From Basidiobolus meristosporus CBS 931.73 (taxonomy: Eukaryota; Basidiobolomycota; Basidiobolomycetes; Basidiobolales; Basidiobolaceae): 64,000 nucleotides of DNA. Positions 29,215 through 39,151 of the stretch are shown here, piece after piece (position 1 is the stretch's first letter; the number at the start of each line of letters is the position of its first letter). A program made the position numbers and the translations under genes. The notes beneath the pieces are model-generated. The model was not told the origin of the DNA. It did no database searches and saw nothing but the letters and a program-made list of their open reading frames with translations. Where the stretch lies: the NCBI GenBank assembly GCA_002104905.1, contig MCFE01000169.1:1-64000 (forward strand), given 5' to 3'.

Positions 29215-29560
29215 AGGAAGTAAAAAGCGATATGACTCATACTACGAGTTGTCAAGCGAGCGCTCGAAGCGTGCACACAGGAATGGCACCGTTCTTACGT
29301 AGATCATTATTTCATTGTCAAGTTGAAGGGATATCTTTCGTTATAAATAATACCTTCATTTTTTTATCCCCAAAATTGTGGGTCTAATTGTGAAAATTTT
29401 CCTCATTTCTTCGGTTATACACATAGCGCTACACCCTCTAGGGAACGATAAGACTGTATATAGTACATTCCCAGTTACTAGTTGAGTTCTAGTGAGCAGT
29501 GACTGATCGGTCCTTCGGTACTAAAGGTTTTATGCAGTTGATGATTGATTATTTCAGCAA
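29215..29560 (+). other. Conserved non-coding block N, copy 5
   Basis: Nearly identical to 24745-25110, including ATGACTCATACTACGAG and TATAGTACATTCCCAG. It lies about 340 bp before the family A ATG at 29902. Confidence 0.5.
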
Positions 29561-29854
29561 CCTGGAGAGGACGGCCTGTTCACTCTGACAGCTTGTTTAT
29601 TAATATTCGAACTAAACTAATCCATTTGATGGAGAGTATGCTCAATGCAAACAAATGAATGTCTAAACTACTGGAGACTTATAAAACTACTATAGCTTAT
29701 ACAAGTGAGTATGTTATTTCACTTGCTGGATTCCTCAACGTCAATAAACTCCATATATATAGATATATAAGCACTACCTAGCAGTTTGTTTGTAATCTAT
29801 TAGTAGTGTATGGGAACCATGGGTATCCAAACTATACTATATAACTTGCTGTGC

Positions 29855-29861
29855 TATATAT
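29855..29861 (+). promoter_or_regulatory. TATA box of family A gene 3
   Basis: TATATAT, 47 bp before the ATG at 29902. Confidence 0.65.
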
Positions 29862-29901
29862 TCATCAGTGTACTTCCGTGTGAACGGAACTATTCGACAA
29901 G

Positions 29902-30438
29902 ATGCGTTTTACTACAGCAGCAGTGATTTTGGCCCTCGCTTCTCTTCAACTGGCGGTTGCTGCTCCAATCGGCTGCTCCTCTCCTTGTACCAGTGAGCGT
30001 AAAAGGGTTAATTATCGTAGCTCACCATGTGCACAGTATGCGGAAGGTTGCCATCAGAATGTCCAAGTGTTGCCAACCATCAAGACAGTAAATGTCCAAG
30101 CCCCATTCTTACGTCAGGTGTTCACTACTGTTACCAGAAAACACGACAATCTGAACACTGCTACTGCCCGCAGTGATAAAGGCTTCAACGTGGAGTACCA
30201 AGCAGGCCCCAGTCTCGAAGCAGAGGGCTCAGCTAGCGCATTAGAATACGCCAAGCAGAAGGAAGCCGAGCACTCGGATGACAGTTATTCGAATCCCTAT
30301 GTCTTTATGCAGCCCACCCATGATGTGCAATACTCAGAACCCATGGTTGAGACCCAATGCGTCTCAGACTGTCCTGAGCAAAATGAACAATATACAGAGC
30401 CCATGGAGAATACCGAGTGTGCTGATAATTGCGCTTGA
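29902..30438 (+). CDS. Family A secreted protein, copy 3 (178 aa)
   Basis: Signal peptide MRFTTAAVILALASLQLAVA (1-20), then APIGCSSPC with eight mature cysteines in all at about 25, 29, 43, 50, 153, 157, 173, 177. ERKR at 32-35 is a possible Kex2 site. Core 65-120 (VQAPFLRQVFTTVTRKHDNL ... YQAGPSLEAEGSASALEYAKQ) is the part best kept in all copies. The C-terminus is a short tandem unit: QYSEPMVETQCVSDCPEQ then QYTEPMENTECADNC. The protein is acidic in its second half. Nearly identical to the frameshifted copy at 25364, so the pair is recent. Followed convergently by B' gene 2. No known domain recognised. Confidence 0.78.
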   Translation: MRFTTAAVILALASLQLAVAAPIGCSSPCTSERKRVNYRSSPCAQYAEGCHQNVQVLPTIKTVNVQAPFLRQVFTTVTRKHDNLNTATARSDKGFNVEYQAGPSLEAEGSASALEYAKQKEAEHSDDSYSNPYVFMQPTHDVQYSEPMVETQCVSDCPEQNEQYTEPMENTECADNCA

Positions 30439-30783
30439 AGTAGCCTAATAAGCTTACATACTCTTTCTTTCAACCATGAAGAAATAGGGAATTTACTAGA
30501 AACAATATGAATAGTATGATGCCAAGGGAGCAATACACCAATTAATGGGCACATATACCCGGGCTCAAATCTCACCCTCCCATAAATATTCACCTCATAT
30601 GATGGCATAATCCGTCTTTAATTATGGCGATAGAGTAGAACATAGATACATACATTTATGCCTCTTTTCTCACTAAAAGCCTGCGGAAGGGATGAATATT
30701 TACACAATGCATATCTCTCCATGTACTCTGGTTTCCCTATTTTATTGTTAACAGCGCAGGAATCTCAGTGCTCCATGTTTACA
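30439..30783. other. Convergent 3' flanks, no gene seen
   Basis: Duplicate of 25902-26259. Confidence 0.6.
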
Positions 30784-31164
30784 TTAATATCTGTAGCGGC
30801 GTCGTTCACAACGACTACACGATAGTTGATCATAATCATCACTTTCGTATTTGTCTTCGTCCTCATCTGGGATCGGTGATTGCACATATGTAGGCGTAGA
30901 TGGCTGGAATAACGTCTGATCCACCAACTGCACCTGGTCATATTGATTTGAGTTGGAGAGAGCTTGGGCATCTTGCGCAGAGTTAGCCTCGATGCTGTCC
31001 AGCAACGGAGAGGCATCTGGGACATCCGATGGGTAGTCTGTCGATGAATATGATTCAGTTGAATCAAGGTATGGCGTCTGGTTGTTGTATGTATCGATGG
31101 GAGATGCATAGGATGCACCGGCCAAGAATACTAAGGTGGATAGAATGTAGGTATTGTAATGCAT
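30784..31164 (-). CDS. Family B' secreted protein, copy 2 (126 aa)
   Basis: ATG at 31164, TATAAAA 48 bp upstream (31206-31212, minus). Signal peptide MHYNTYILSTLVFLAGASYA, SPIDTYNNQTPYLDSTESYS, module LLDSIEANSAQDAQALSNSN and QYDQVQLVDQTLFQP, linker STPTYVQSPIPDEDEDKYES, then CSRC and ERRRYRY. It differs from copy 1 by a three-residue insertion (STE region) and a handful of substitutions, several amino-acid changing. Both copies are intact and so probably functional. Confidence 0.75.
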   Translation of the reverse strand: MHYNTYILSTLVFLAGASYASPIDTYNNQTPYLDSTESYSSTDYPSDVPDASPLLDSIEANSAQDAQALSNSNQYDQVQLVDQTLFQPSTPTYVQSPIPDEDEDKYESDDYDQLSCSRCERRRYRY

Positions 31165-31350
31165 ATTGGTGCTTAGTGATACTCGACAATTACTTTTATC
31201 CATACTTTTATACATGATAGGCATGATTGATCAACGATTGTCAGCTACCCAAGCACAGCTTACTAAATTATTTAGCCAAAGTTAATCATCATTTTATTCA
31301 GAACAACTAAATGAAGAGGCGATTATCATTTCACATGCACTTCACATACA

Positions 31351-31370
31351 TTTCACATTCAATAGTGAAA
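31351..31370. promoter_or_regulatory. 20-bp palindrome, copy 3
   Basis: TTTCACATTCAATAGTGAAA, upstream of the B' gene at 31164 (minus) and facing the broken B copy at 31726 (plus). Confidence 0.55.
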
Positions 31371-31725
31371 CCAGTGTTGTTGATCAGCGATCAAGTCAAC
31401 CAATCATTGGGTTGCATGACGAAAAATAAATAAGCATCAATTGACCAATTGGCATTCAAGATTGGCATTCAATATTGGGTTGGTCCTAGCAAATATCGAA
31501 CCTCAAGTCTTCAACTAGGCGAGACCACTCGTGATTATAAAATCAGTCTATAAGTATGATTTACACTATACGTGTTAGCGTATTTATTTCTCGTATCCAT
31601 GAGCTAAGTATTGTTTTTACATGGATTACATAATATCTAGCTTTGTCAATATTACAGGATATATGAGCCATTAGTCGATACTTTGCTGAGTTAGATATAG
31701 GATTTACTGTTATGCAGTTCTAGAG

Positions 31726-31978
31726 TTCTAACCAGAACAGGATGAGGGCGAAGGTGAAGGTGAAGGCAGAGACTGAATGGACGGCAATACCACTCAGCTA
31801 GAGTCACGTGTTCCTGACTTCAAGACAAAGTCAAAGCTCACTCATCCGAGTCACCCAACCAACAACGCGGATGCACCCTCTCAGTCCAATCAGTTTGACC
31901 AAACCCTCTACCAGCAAAGCAGCAACAATCCCAAATTACCATCACTCAGCCAGAAACCGCTAGCTATGGTGGTAACAT
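31726..31978 (+). pseudogene. Family B, 5'- and internally decayed pseudogene
   Basis: Remnants in order: NQNRMRAKVKVKA-type frame over the GGTGAA repeat (31744-31770), a TGA, GNTTQLESRVPDF, then SNQFDQTLYQ (part of the QVIDQTLYQP module deleted) and SLSQKPLAMVVT in a shifted frame for the QIIITQPA stretch. The C-terminal peptide is missing. Confidence 0.75.
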
Positions 31979-32212
31979 AATCATATCTATGGCGTAGCAC
32001 GATGGGGAGCAGGACAAGGCTGTCCAGTTTGCAAGATAATAAGCCAGCTACGATTAGTGGACAGTAGATGAATTGGATAATGATGGAAATAAACAATAAA
32101 TCATAGTAGCTGGGGAAGTTGTTGGCTGGCTGTCACTGAACGCTCTGTATTAGCACGCAGTAGGCACATAAGAATTTATTTATGACAGAATGAAAAGGAT
32201 TGATTATATTTG

Positions 32213-32376
32213 TTTGCATTAATATCTGCGTCTACGGTTGCGTCGTTGACAACGGTTGCACGACGGTGAATCATTGTCGTCGCCTTCATCCAAAGCGACA
32301 GTTTGCACGTATGACGGCACAGATTCAGGTTAGTACAATGTCTGATCGTATTGGTTCTGGTTAGAAAGAGCACTGG
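32213..32376 (-). pseudogene. Family B' 3'-end pseudogene, copy a
   Basis: The minus strand shows the B' C-terminal half: ALSNQNQYDQTLY-like, VPSYVQTVALDEGDDNDSP and CNRCQRRNRRRRY-like basic end, with a deletion and no start. Confidence 0.65.
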
Positions 32377-32954
32377 TTAGGTAATAGTTAATCAGAGTGA
32401 ATAAAGTTAATCACTTTCAATTAGAGTTGATTGGGATTTGTTTATTCAATATCAAGTAAACACGACAACTATCAGTATGTTGGGCAGCGCCATTCTATCA
32501 TTGGTAGTATTGTGGGTTTGATTCTATAAATGCTTGAATATACAAATCCATTGATTCATAGAAATATACATGAATTGGGTAACTATAGAGTAACTGCGAG
32601 AATGCTACTTGTTGTTATTTGACAGGTTCAATATATTACTACCATTCAGGTGAGTCCTGGTGATATCGAGAGCGTTCTTACATCCGTCACAGCAATTGAA
32701 AGCTAATCAGCTACATCAACCATCAATATCCAAGATATAATACGTAGCCAAATGCACTATATATCTTCCCAAGTGTATGAAGCAAAATACTCAGTAACCC
32801 TTCAAGATGCGTCTCGGTGCTTAGTGATGTTCGTTTATCCATACAGTTATACATGATTCATCAACGATCATCACTACCCAAGTACAGTTTATTAAATTAT
32901 CTAGCCAAAGTTAATCATCATTTTGTTTAGAACAACTAAAAGAGTCGATTATCG

Positions 32955-32974
32955 TTTCACATTCAATAGTGAAA
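32955..32974. promoter_or_regulatory. 20-bp palindrome, copy 4
   Basis: TTTCACATTCAATAGTGAAA in a promoter-region remnant without genes on either side. Confidence 0.45.
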
Positions 32975-33543
32975 TCAGTGGTGTTAACCAATCATATGAC
33001 AAAAAGTAAATAAACACCTATTTCAGATTGGCATACAATATTAGGTTAGTACTGGCAAATATCAATCCTAAGGTCTTCAACTAGGCGAGACCACTCGTGA
33101 TAACTACGATTGTTTATTCATCGTATCTACAAACCAAGTATTGTTCTTACATAGATTACATGATATTCAATATTACAGCATAAAATCTTGGATAGACCAC
33201 TCATGATTATACAAATAAGCTACAATTTTCCTACACATGTTGGCGCGTTTATTAATCGTAGATATGAGCCAAGTGGTCTTCCTACTTCAAACATCTTCAA
33301 ATAACACTTTATACTATTGCCGATGCTTATTTCTATCGTATAAAACATAGGTCAAGGCTATCCAGTTTGCAAGCCAGCTACGATTAGTAGTTAATTCTTA
33401 GATCGTGTCACAGTAGAAATAAACAATAAATCATAGTAGCCGGGGAAGTTGTTGGCTGGTTGTTACTGAACATGCTGTATTAGCACGCAGTGTACACACA
33501 CAAATTCATTGATGACAGAATGAAAAAGGTTTGATTATATTTG

Positions 33544-33625
33544 TTTGCATTAATATCTGCGTCTACGGTTGCGTTGTTTACAACGGCTGCATGTATGCCT
33601 TCATCCAAAACGTATGACGGCACAA
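33544..33625 (-). pseudogene. Family B' 3'-end pseudogene, copy b
   Basis: TGCATTAATATCTGCGTCTA and the following bases match 32213 onward; most of the coding part is deleted. Confidence 0.55.
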
Positions 33626-33974
33626 GCTATCAGTGTACTGAGCAGCAATATTCTATTATTGGTAATATCTGGATATACTTGATATGTCAAAGCTTTCCTG
33701 AGTTGGGTAGTTATACAGTGATGGCAAGAATGCTACTTGCTATTGCTTAGTTGTTTCTATATGTTGCTACTATCCAAGTGACTCCTGGTTACATTTTGGT
33801 CATTTGAATGGATATCAAAATTGTTCTTATTACCTATTGTTCATTGATCCCAGCTATCTATTACAGTGTGAATACATCAACATAGTTTTACTCACCTATA
33901 TCCAAGCCTGATTTATAGTCAAATTGACTATATATAAATGAATGTATGTGGTAAATTACTCAGTAATCTTCAAG

Positions 33975-34732
33975 ATGTGTGCAACCACTATTATGATGAT
34001 TTTGTCCCTTGTGTTTCTGAAGGTCATCATTGCAGCCCCAGTTCCATGTTCCCCTTCATGTTCACACATGAATAATAGAGTGTGTCAATGTAGCTCACAA
34101 TGCTTCTACTAAGAAAGTGACCACTACCTGAGTGACCAAGTACAATCAATTGCTGAAGTACCAAATGTCCAAGCCCCATTATTGTAATTGGTGTTCACTA
34201 CCATTACAAGGAAAAAGGACAATCCCAACACTGCTATTACAAATAGTGACAAGAGCCTTAATGTGAACTATCTATATGAGGTGGAAGGTGCAGCAATGGG
34301 CACTGAGTTGGCTAAATACCAGGGTGCAGAATCATGTGCTGATGGTGCATCATATCCAATTGTGGTGGTTCAGTGCTCTCAAGACATTTAGTACTATATT
34401 TTTTTATTGGTAATTCAGATTAATATTCTACCCAAAAGCTTGTCTAACAGTCAATTGGGATCATATGAGTACATATTAAGAAAAGTCTTGATCTGGGTAC
34501 CTGACAATCTAATGAAGATATTTCAGGTAAATCCCAACAAGAAATCTCAGCAGGAAGTAGTAATAATCATAGACTTAGATCTATATGCTTTGGTTAGCAT
34601 GAATATTTAGGTGACAACTTAATAATTACAACAACAATTGTGCTGATTAGTTGACTGGGCCCATGTGAGACACCCTAAAGTTTGTAAATAAACTGCCTTG
34701 ATTCATCTATAAGCAACCAGAAGTAGCCATGG
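33975..34732 (+). pseudogene. Family A, decayed duplicate of the 27399 gene, interrupted by an LTR fragment
   Basis: ATG at 33975, TATATAT 46 bp upstream. Reads MCATTIMMILSLVFLKVIIA, APVPCS, then stops; the core VQAPLL, VFTTITRKKDNPNTA, NSDKSLNVNY is in frame later. At about 34393 an LTR fragment begins; gene homology resumes at about 34634 (ACAATTGTGCTGATTAG) and continues to 34732, where the copia element starts. Many differences are loss of CpG relative to the intact gene. Confidence 0.8.
34393..34633 (-). mobile_element. Divergent copia-type LTR fragment
   Basis: TGGGTACCTGACAATCTAAT, AAATCCCAACAAGAAATC, TGAATATTTAGGTG and the ACAACA end match the inner and 3' parts of the 349-bp LTR in inverse orientation. 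Its outer end is missing. Confidence 0.6.
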
Positions 34733-35081
34733 TGTTGTAAAAGTTTGTAATTCCACCTAAATATTCTCCTAACTTAGTCACTTAGATAATTACCTTCAAA
34801 TCCTAGAGAATACTGACCAAAATTCTTATTGGGATTTACTTGGAATATTTTCACCAAAATACCAGGTGCCCAGAACATAAAAATTCTCAAAGCTGTCCAA
34901 ACAGCCCCAAACTTTGCACACATGTTCTTGGGACCTTCCTTAACCTATTCTACATGCTTGTTATGCCAACACCATGTAAGAGTATAAATACCACTTTTAC
35001 ATTCAATAAATCATTAAGTGAAAGCCACATAATCTACTTGTTCTCCCAATCACTTCCAATATCTCCAAGACTCTTACAACA
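34733..35081 (+). repeat. 5' LTR of the copia element (349 bp)
   Basis: TG...CA ends. The following bases GGCTATGAGCCCC (GGTTATG in the decayed element at 18650) may be the primer binding site but do not match the usual initiator-tRNA site well. Confidence 0.9.
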
Positions 35082-35085
35082 GGCT

Positions 35086-35793
35086 ATGAGCCCCAAGCTG
35101 TCACTCTCTGCAATGTCTACTACTGCCATTACTGGAATTTTACCCTCTGCTGAAAAGTTGGATGGATCTAACTACAAAGTGGGGAAGGTGAAGATGAAGA
35201 TGCTGCTACAAGAAAGAGGTCTTTGAGATATTACCATGGGAGAAGAATGCCCTCCTGAAAATGTGGGGGAGGAAGCCTCAAAGTATCAGAAGAAAGAACA
35301 AAGTGCCTCTAACTGCATTTGCCTTAATGTCAAGGACAAATTGCTAATTCTATGCTCAAGAGCAAAAAGGGCAAAGAATGCCTGGAAAGCATTAGAAGAC
35401 ACCTACCAGTCATGTTCAGCTGCCAAGAAAATGTATCTGAGACAAATATTCTTTACTACCAAGATGCGTCCAGAAGAAGAAATGAAAAATCTCATTAACA
35501 GAATTACCCTGCTGGTGGATGAGATGGAATCTGTAGGTGTACCAACTACTGATGAGGATGTGATAGTAACCATCCTGAATAGCCTGACAGATAAGTTTCA
35601 GGGTCTTGTATCAGCCCTAGAGTCCAGAACTGAAGATTTGACCTTGAATTACGTATATGGAAGGCTCCTCAATGAAGAATTAAGAAAATCAAGCGCCAAT
35701 AAGAAGGAAGAAGAAAATACTTTAATAAGCAATGATAACCAACAAAGGTGGTACCCAAGACCCTACAAAGGCAACAGCAACCCTAACACTTGA
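35086..35793 (+). pseudogene. Copia gag
   Basis: ATG at 35086: MSPKLSLSAMSTTAITGILP, KLDGSNYKVGKVKM, then TGA at 35224 where a Trp codon is normally found in this family (ERGL*D). The frame goes on through a typical gag helical domain: AKNAWKALEDTYQSCSAAKK, YLRQIFFTTKM, LNSLTDKFQGLVSALES, YVYGRLLNEELRK. The zinc knuckle is missing; the frame ends at 35791. Confidence 0.8.
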
Positions 35794-35849
35794 TGCAGTG
35801 GGAGAAGAAAATACCCAATGAAGCCTTAGAAGCAGTGGAGGAAGCCATA

Positions 35850-36893
35850 CACTGACCTTTAAAGAAGTACTCTATGTACCAGAAATAGCCAAGAACCTAC
35901 TATCTGTAAGCAAGGCCACAGCCAAAGGGCCCAGTTTCAGTTTGACAATTCTGGATGCAGGATCACTGACCAAAATGGTACCCATATTGCTTTGGTTATC
36001 AGAGAACAGAATCTATGCAAGTTAATTTATATTCCATCATATCTGGAAGCCAATATAAGTAACTTAAATGAAGAAACACCAATGCCTTGGCACAAGAGAT
36101 TTGGACACATCAATTTTGATTATTTGCGCAATATGATCAAAGATCAGCTAATTTCTGGAGTAAAAATTGATCCTCCAGCTAATTTGGAGCACTGTGAGGC
36201 CTGCATATATTGTAAACAAGCCAGACAACTGTTAAAGAGCTCTGTGTTGATCAAAATTAAGAAAAATTAGATCTAATCCATGCAGATCTGTGTGGACCTA
36301 TGCAAAGTTTATCCTTATGTGGGATGAAGTATTTAAGCGCTTTTATTGATGATTATACAAGATACACATAGGTCTACTTCATGGAAAGAAAGGAAGAAGC
36401 TCTGTCTAAGTTCAGGGAGCTTAAAGCCATGGTGGAGAGAGAAACTGGTGAAAAAATCAAGAAAATACGCTCTGACAATGGTGGAGAATATACCTCAAAA
36501 CTCTTCATCCACTTCTGCAAAATTTATGGGATAAAGCAAGAGACTACTGTACCATACTCCCCACAGCAAAATGGAGTAGCAGAATGTGCTAACAGATCAA
36601 CAATGGATATGGCAAGATCTACAATCCATGATCAAAAATTATTCTATGATTTTTGGGTGGAATCAGTTGCCACTGCTGTATATCTTAAGAATAGGAGTTA
36701 TAACAGAGTATTTTGTGATTCTACTCCATTTGAAGCATGGTATGGATACAGACCAAGTGAAGAACATCTAAGAATATTTGGGTGTACAGCATATGCCAAA
36801 AAACTGCCAGGAAATCTGTCACAATTTGAGCCAAAAAGTGTAAAATGCATATTTTTGGGCTGCTGCAATGTGAGTAAGGCATACGGACTCTAA
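35850..36893 (+). pseudogene. Copia protease remnant and integrase
   Basis: KEVLYVPEIAKNLLSVSKA marks the end of protease; then the pre-integrase zinc domain PWHKRFGHINFDYLRNM with CEACIYCKQAR; a stop at 36268; integrase core with RSDNGGEYTSKLF and YSPQQNGVAECANRS, where the usual Glu of the D,D-E triad is present (AE). WYGYRPSEEHLRIFGCTAYA follows. Ends with stop at 36891. Confidence 0.85.
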
Positions 36894-36928
36894 ATATCAA
36901 AGCAAAGAAGCTGATCAAGTCCAGGGGT

Positions 36929-38763
36929 GTGTTGTTTGATGAGAACCCAAAATTTTCACAGAAAATGATTTCAGATGATGACAAAAATTTGATCTCAAGT
37001 CCACCAATTGTCAGGATTGAATCAGAGCAAAACAATGAATATTTTTTCCCTCCAGAGGACTCTACAACTGTGTTTCTGCCAGAATCAGTGCCCAGGAATA
37101 TCCCAGAAGTGATCATTCCAGTATCAAAAGCCAGGGGATCCAACCAGACAAGAAATAGCCCAAGTTACTATATCAATGAGGGTACAAACTTAGCCTATGC
37201 CTATACAGTCCATATTGAGGAACCCCAGACTGCAAAAGAGGCCATGAATAGCCCTCAGACAAAGCTTTGGAGAGCTGCAATGACTGAGGAATATCAGGCC
37301 CTGATGGAAAATCATACTTGGGACTTAGTCAAATAACCAATCAACCAAAAATCAATTGGATGCAGATGGGCCTTTAAGACAAAATACAAGGCTGATGGCT
37401 CAATTGAAAGATTCAAAGCAAGAATTGTGGCCAAAGAATATTCTCAAACAAAAGGAATTGACTATACTGAGACCTTTGCACCGGTAGCCAAGTTTAATTC
37501 CATCAGAATGATATTGGCTATTGCAGCCAAAAACAAGCTTTTATACATCAAATGGATGTAAAAACTGCATTTTTGAATGAAGTACTTGATGAGAATGTGT
37601 ATATTGACCAGCCTGATGTGTTTGTTGACCAAGATAACCCCCATTTGGTCTGCAAGCTTAAAAATCTCTATACTGTCTCAAACAATCACTGAGAGCCTGT
37701 ATTGAAATATAGATTCTTATTTGGAATCTTTGAGTTTCAAAGGAGTAATGCTGACTATAGTATATACTACAAGTCAGATAGAGCAAATCCAGCTCTATTG
37801 GCTCTATATGTGGATGATCTTATCATAGCTGCCAATAACCTAGCAACATTGGAAGAGACTAAATTGAGCCTATCTAAAGAGTTCAAGATGTCCAATCTAG
37901 GAGAGCTCAGTTACTACTTAGGGATAAAGTTCTCCATAAACAGAAGTACCAAGACTATTACCCTAAGCCAATCCAAGTATATTCAAGATATACTAAAGAA
38001 GTACCAAATGGAAGACTGTAAACCAGCAGCTACCCCAATGCAGACAAACCTTAACTTGGTCAAAACTCAACCAAATCAAGAAAGCTTGGTGCCATCTGAA
38101 AGCCCTGACTTTTGTTATCAATCTATGATTGGCAGTCTGATGTATATTATGCTTGGAACACGTCCACATATCTCTTATTCAGTGGGAGTTGTCAGCCAGC
38201 ATAATCAGAACTATGGATCTGATCATATTGCAGCAGTTAAGCGGATTTCTAAATACCTAAAAGGAACTGCTGATATCTGCTTAAGATACACTTATAAGGG
38301 TTCAGAACAGGATCTTTTGGGATACTCTGATGCTGATTGGGGACAAGAATTAGAAGACAGAAGACCCACCACAGGATACACTGTTCTTTACTGTCAAGGT
38401 GCAATTTCATGGAATGCAAGAAAACAACCAACCACGGAACTTTCTACCACAGAGGCAGAGTATATGGCAGCCTGTGAAGCTACAAAAGAAGCAATGTGAC
38501 TAAGAAAGCTTTTTACAGATTTAGGCCTATATCAAAAAATGCCTATTATTTTATTTCAAGAAAATCAAGGATGTATACAATTAGGTAGAAATCCAATTTT
38601 TCATGCTAGAACTAAGCACATAGATATTAGACATCACTATATACATGAAGCTATAGAGAATATCTTAGTTAGCTTGGTTTACTGTCCTTCAGATGAAATG
38701 ATTGCAGATATATTCACCAAACCATTAGCTAGAGACAAGTTTGAATATCTTAGGTCAAATTAG
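36929..38763 (+). pseudogene. Copia reverse transcriptase and RNase H
   Basis: Linker PRNIPEVIIPVSKARGSN; TKLWRAAMTEEYQALMENHT, then a stop (37334); RT continues in DNA to LLALYVDDLIIAAN (active site YVDD, at about 37800) and LGELSYYLGIKFS; RNase H with YSDADWGQELEDRRPTTGY and STTEAEYMAACEATKEAM before a TGA at 38497; the last frame holds ARTKHIDIRHHYIHEAI and IADIFTKPLARDKFE. At least four disruptions. Confidence 0.85.
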
Positions 38764-38797
38764 GACTAGTCAGTATGAACATTTAGCTGAGTAGGAG

Positions 38798-39146
38798 TGT
38801 TGTAAAGATTTGTGATTCCACCTAAATATTCACCTAACTTAGTCACTTAGATCATTACCTTCAAATCCTGGAGAATACTGACCAAATTCCTTGTTGGGAT
38901 TTACTTAGAATATATTCACCAAAATACCAGGTACCCAGAACATAAAAATTCTCAAAGTTGTCCAAACAGCCCCAAACTTTGCACACATGTTCTTGGGACC
39001 TTCCTTAACCTATTCTACGTGTTTGTTGTGTCAAGACCATGTAAGAGTATAAATACCACTTTTACATTCAATAAATCATTAAGTAAAAGCCACATAATCT
39101 ACTTGTCCTCCCAATCACTTCCAATATCTCCAAGACTCTTACAATA
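38798..39146 (+). repeat. 3' LTR of the copia element (349 bp)
   Basis: Same length as the 5' LTR; differs at scattered positions, so the insertion is not very recent. Confidence 0.9.
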
Positions 39147-39151
39147 CATGG

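Larger units (their letters stand above)
28891..31700 (+). repeat. Segmental duplication, unit 2 (partner 24431-27100)
   Basis: Contains block N, intact family A gene 3, minus-strand B' gene 2 and its divergent promoter in the same order as unit 1. Here the family A copy is intact, and the B gene in front is the deleted one. Confidence 0.8.
31979..33974. other. Decayed repeats of the cluster's promoter regions
   Basis: Two partial, rearranged copies of the divergent promoter region and B' 3' ends, listed separately; no intact gene. The stretch AGCCAGCTACGATTAGT recurs at 32044 and 33372, showing a local duplication of about 1.3 kb. Confidence 0.55.
34733..39146 (+). mobile_element. Full-length Ty1/copia retrotransposon with target duplication
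   Basis: Two 349-bp LTRs (34733-35081, 38798-39146) begin TGTTGTAAA and end CTTACAACA / CTTACAATA. The 5-bp target duplication CATGG is at 34728-34732 and 39147-39151. Internal order gag, protease remnant, integrase, RT, RNase H is that of Ty1/copia. It is broken by several stops and frameshifts and is therefore non-autonomous now. The insertion splits the 3' flank of the family A pseudogene at 33975: 39152 onward continues the sequence that follows 28013 in the duplicate block. Confidence 0.93.

Noticed and set aside
36721-37143. 140-codon minus-strand ORF in the copia element
   Set aside because: Shadow of the integrase-RT linker coding on the plus strand.
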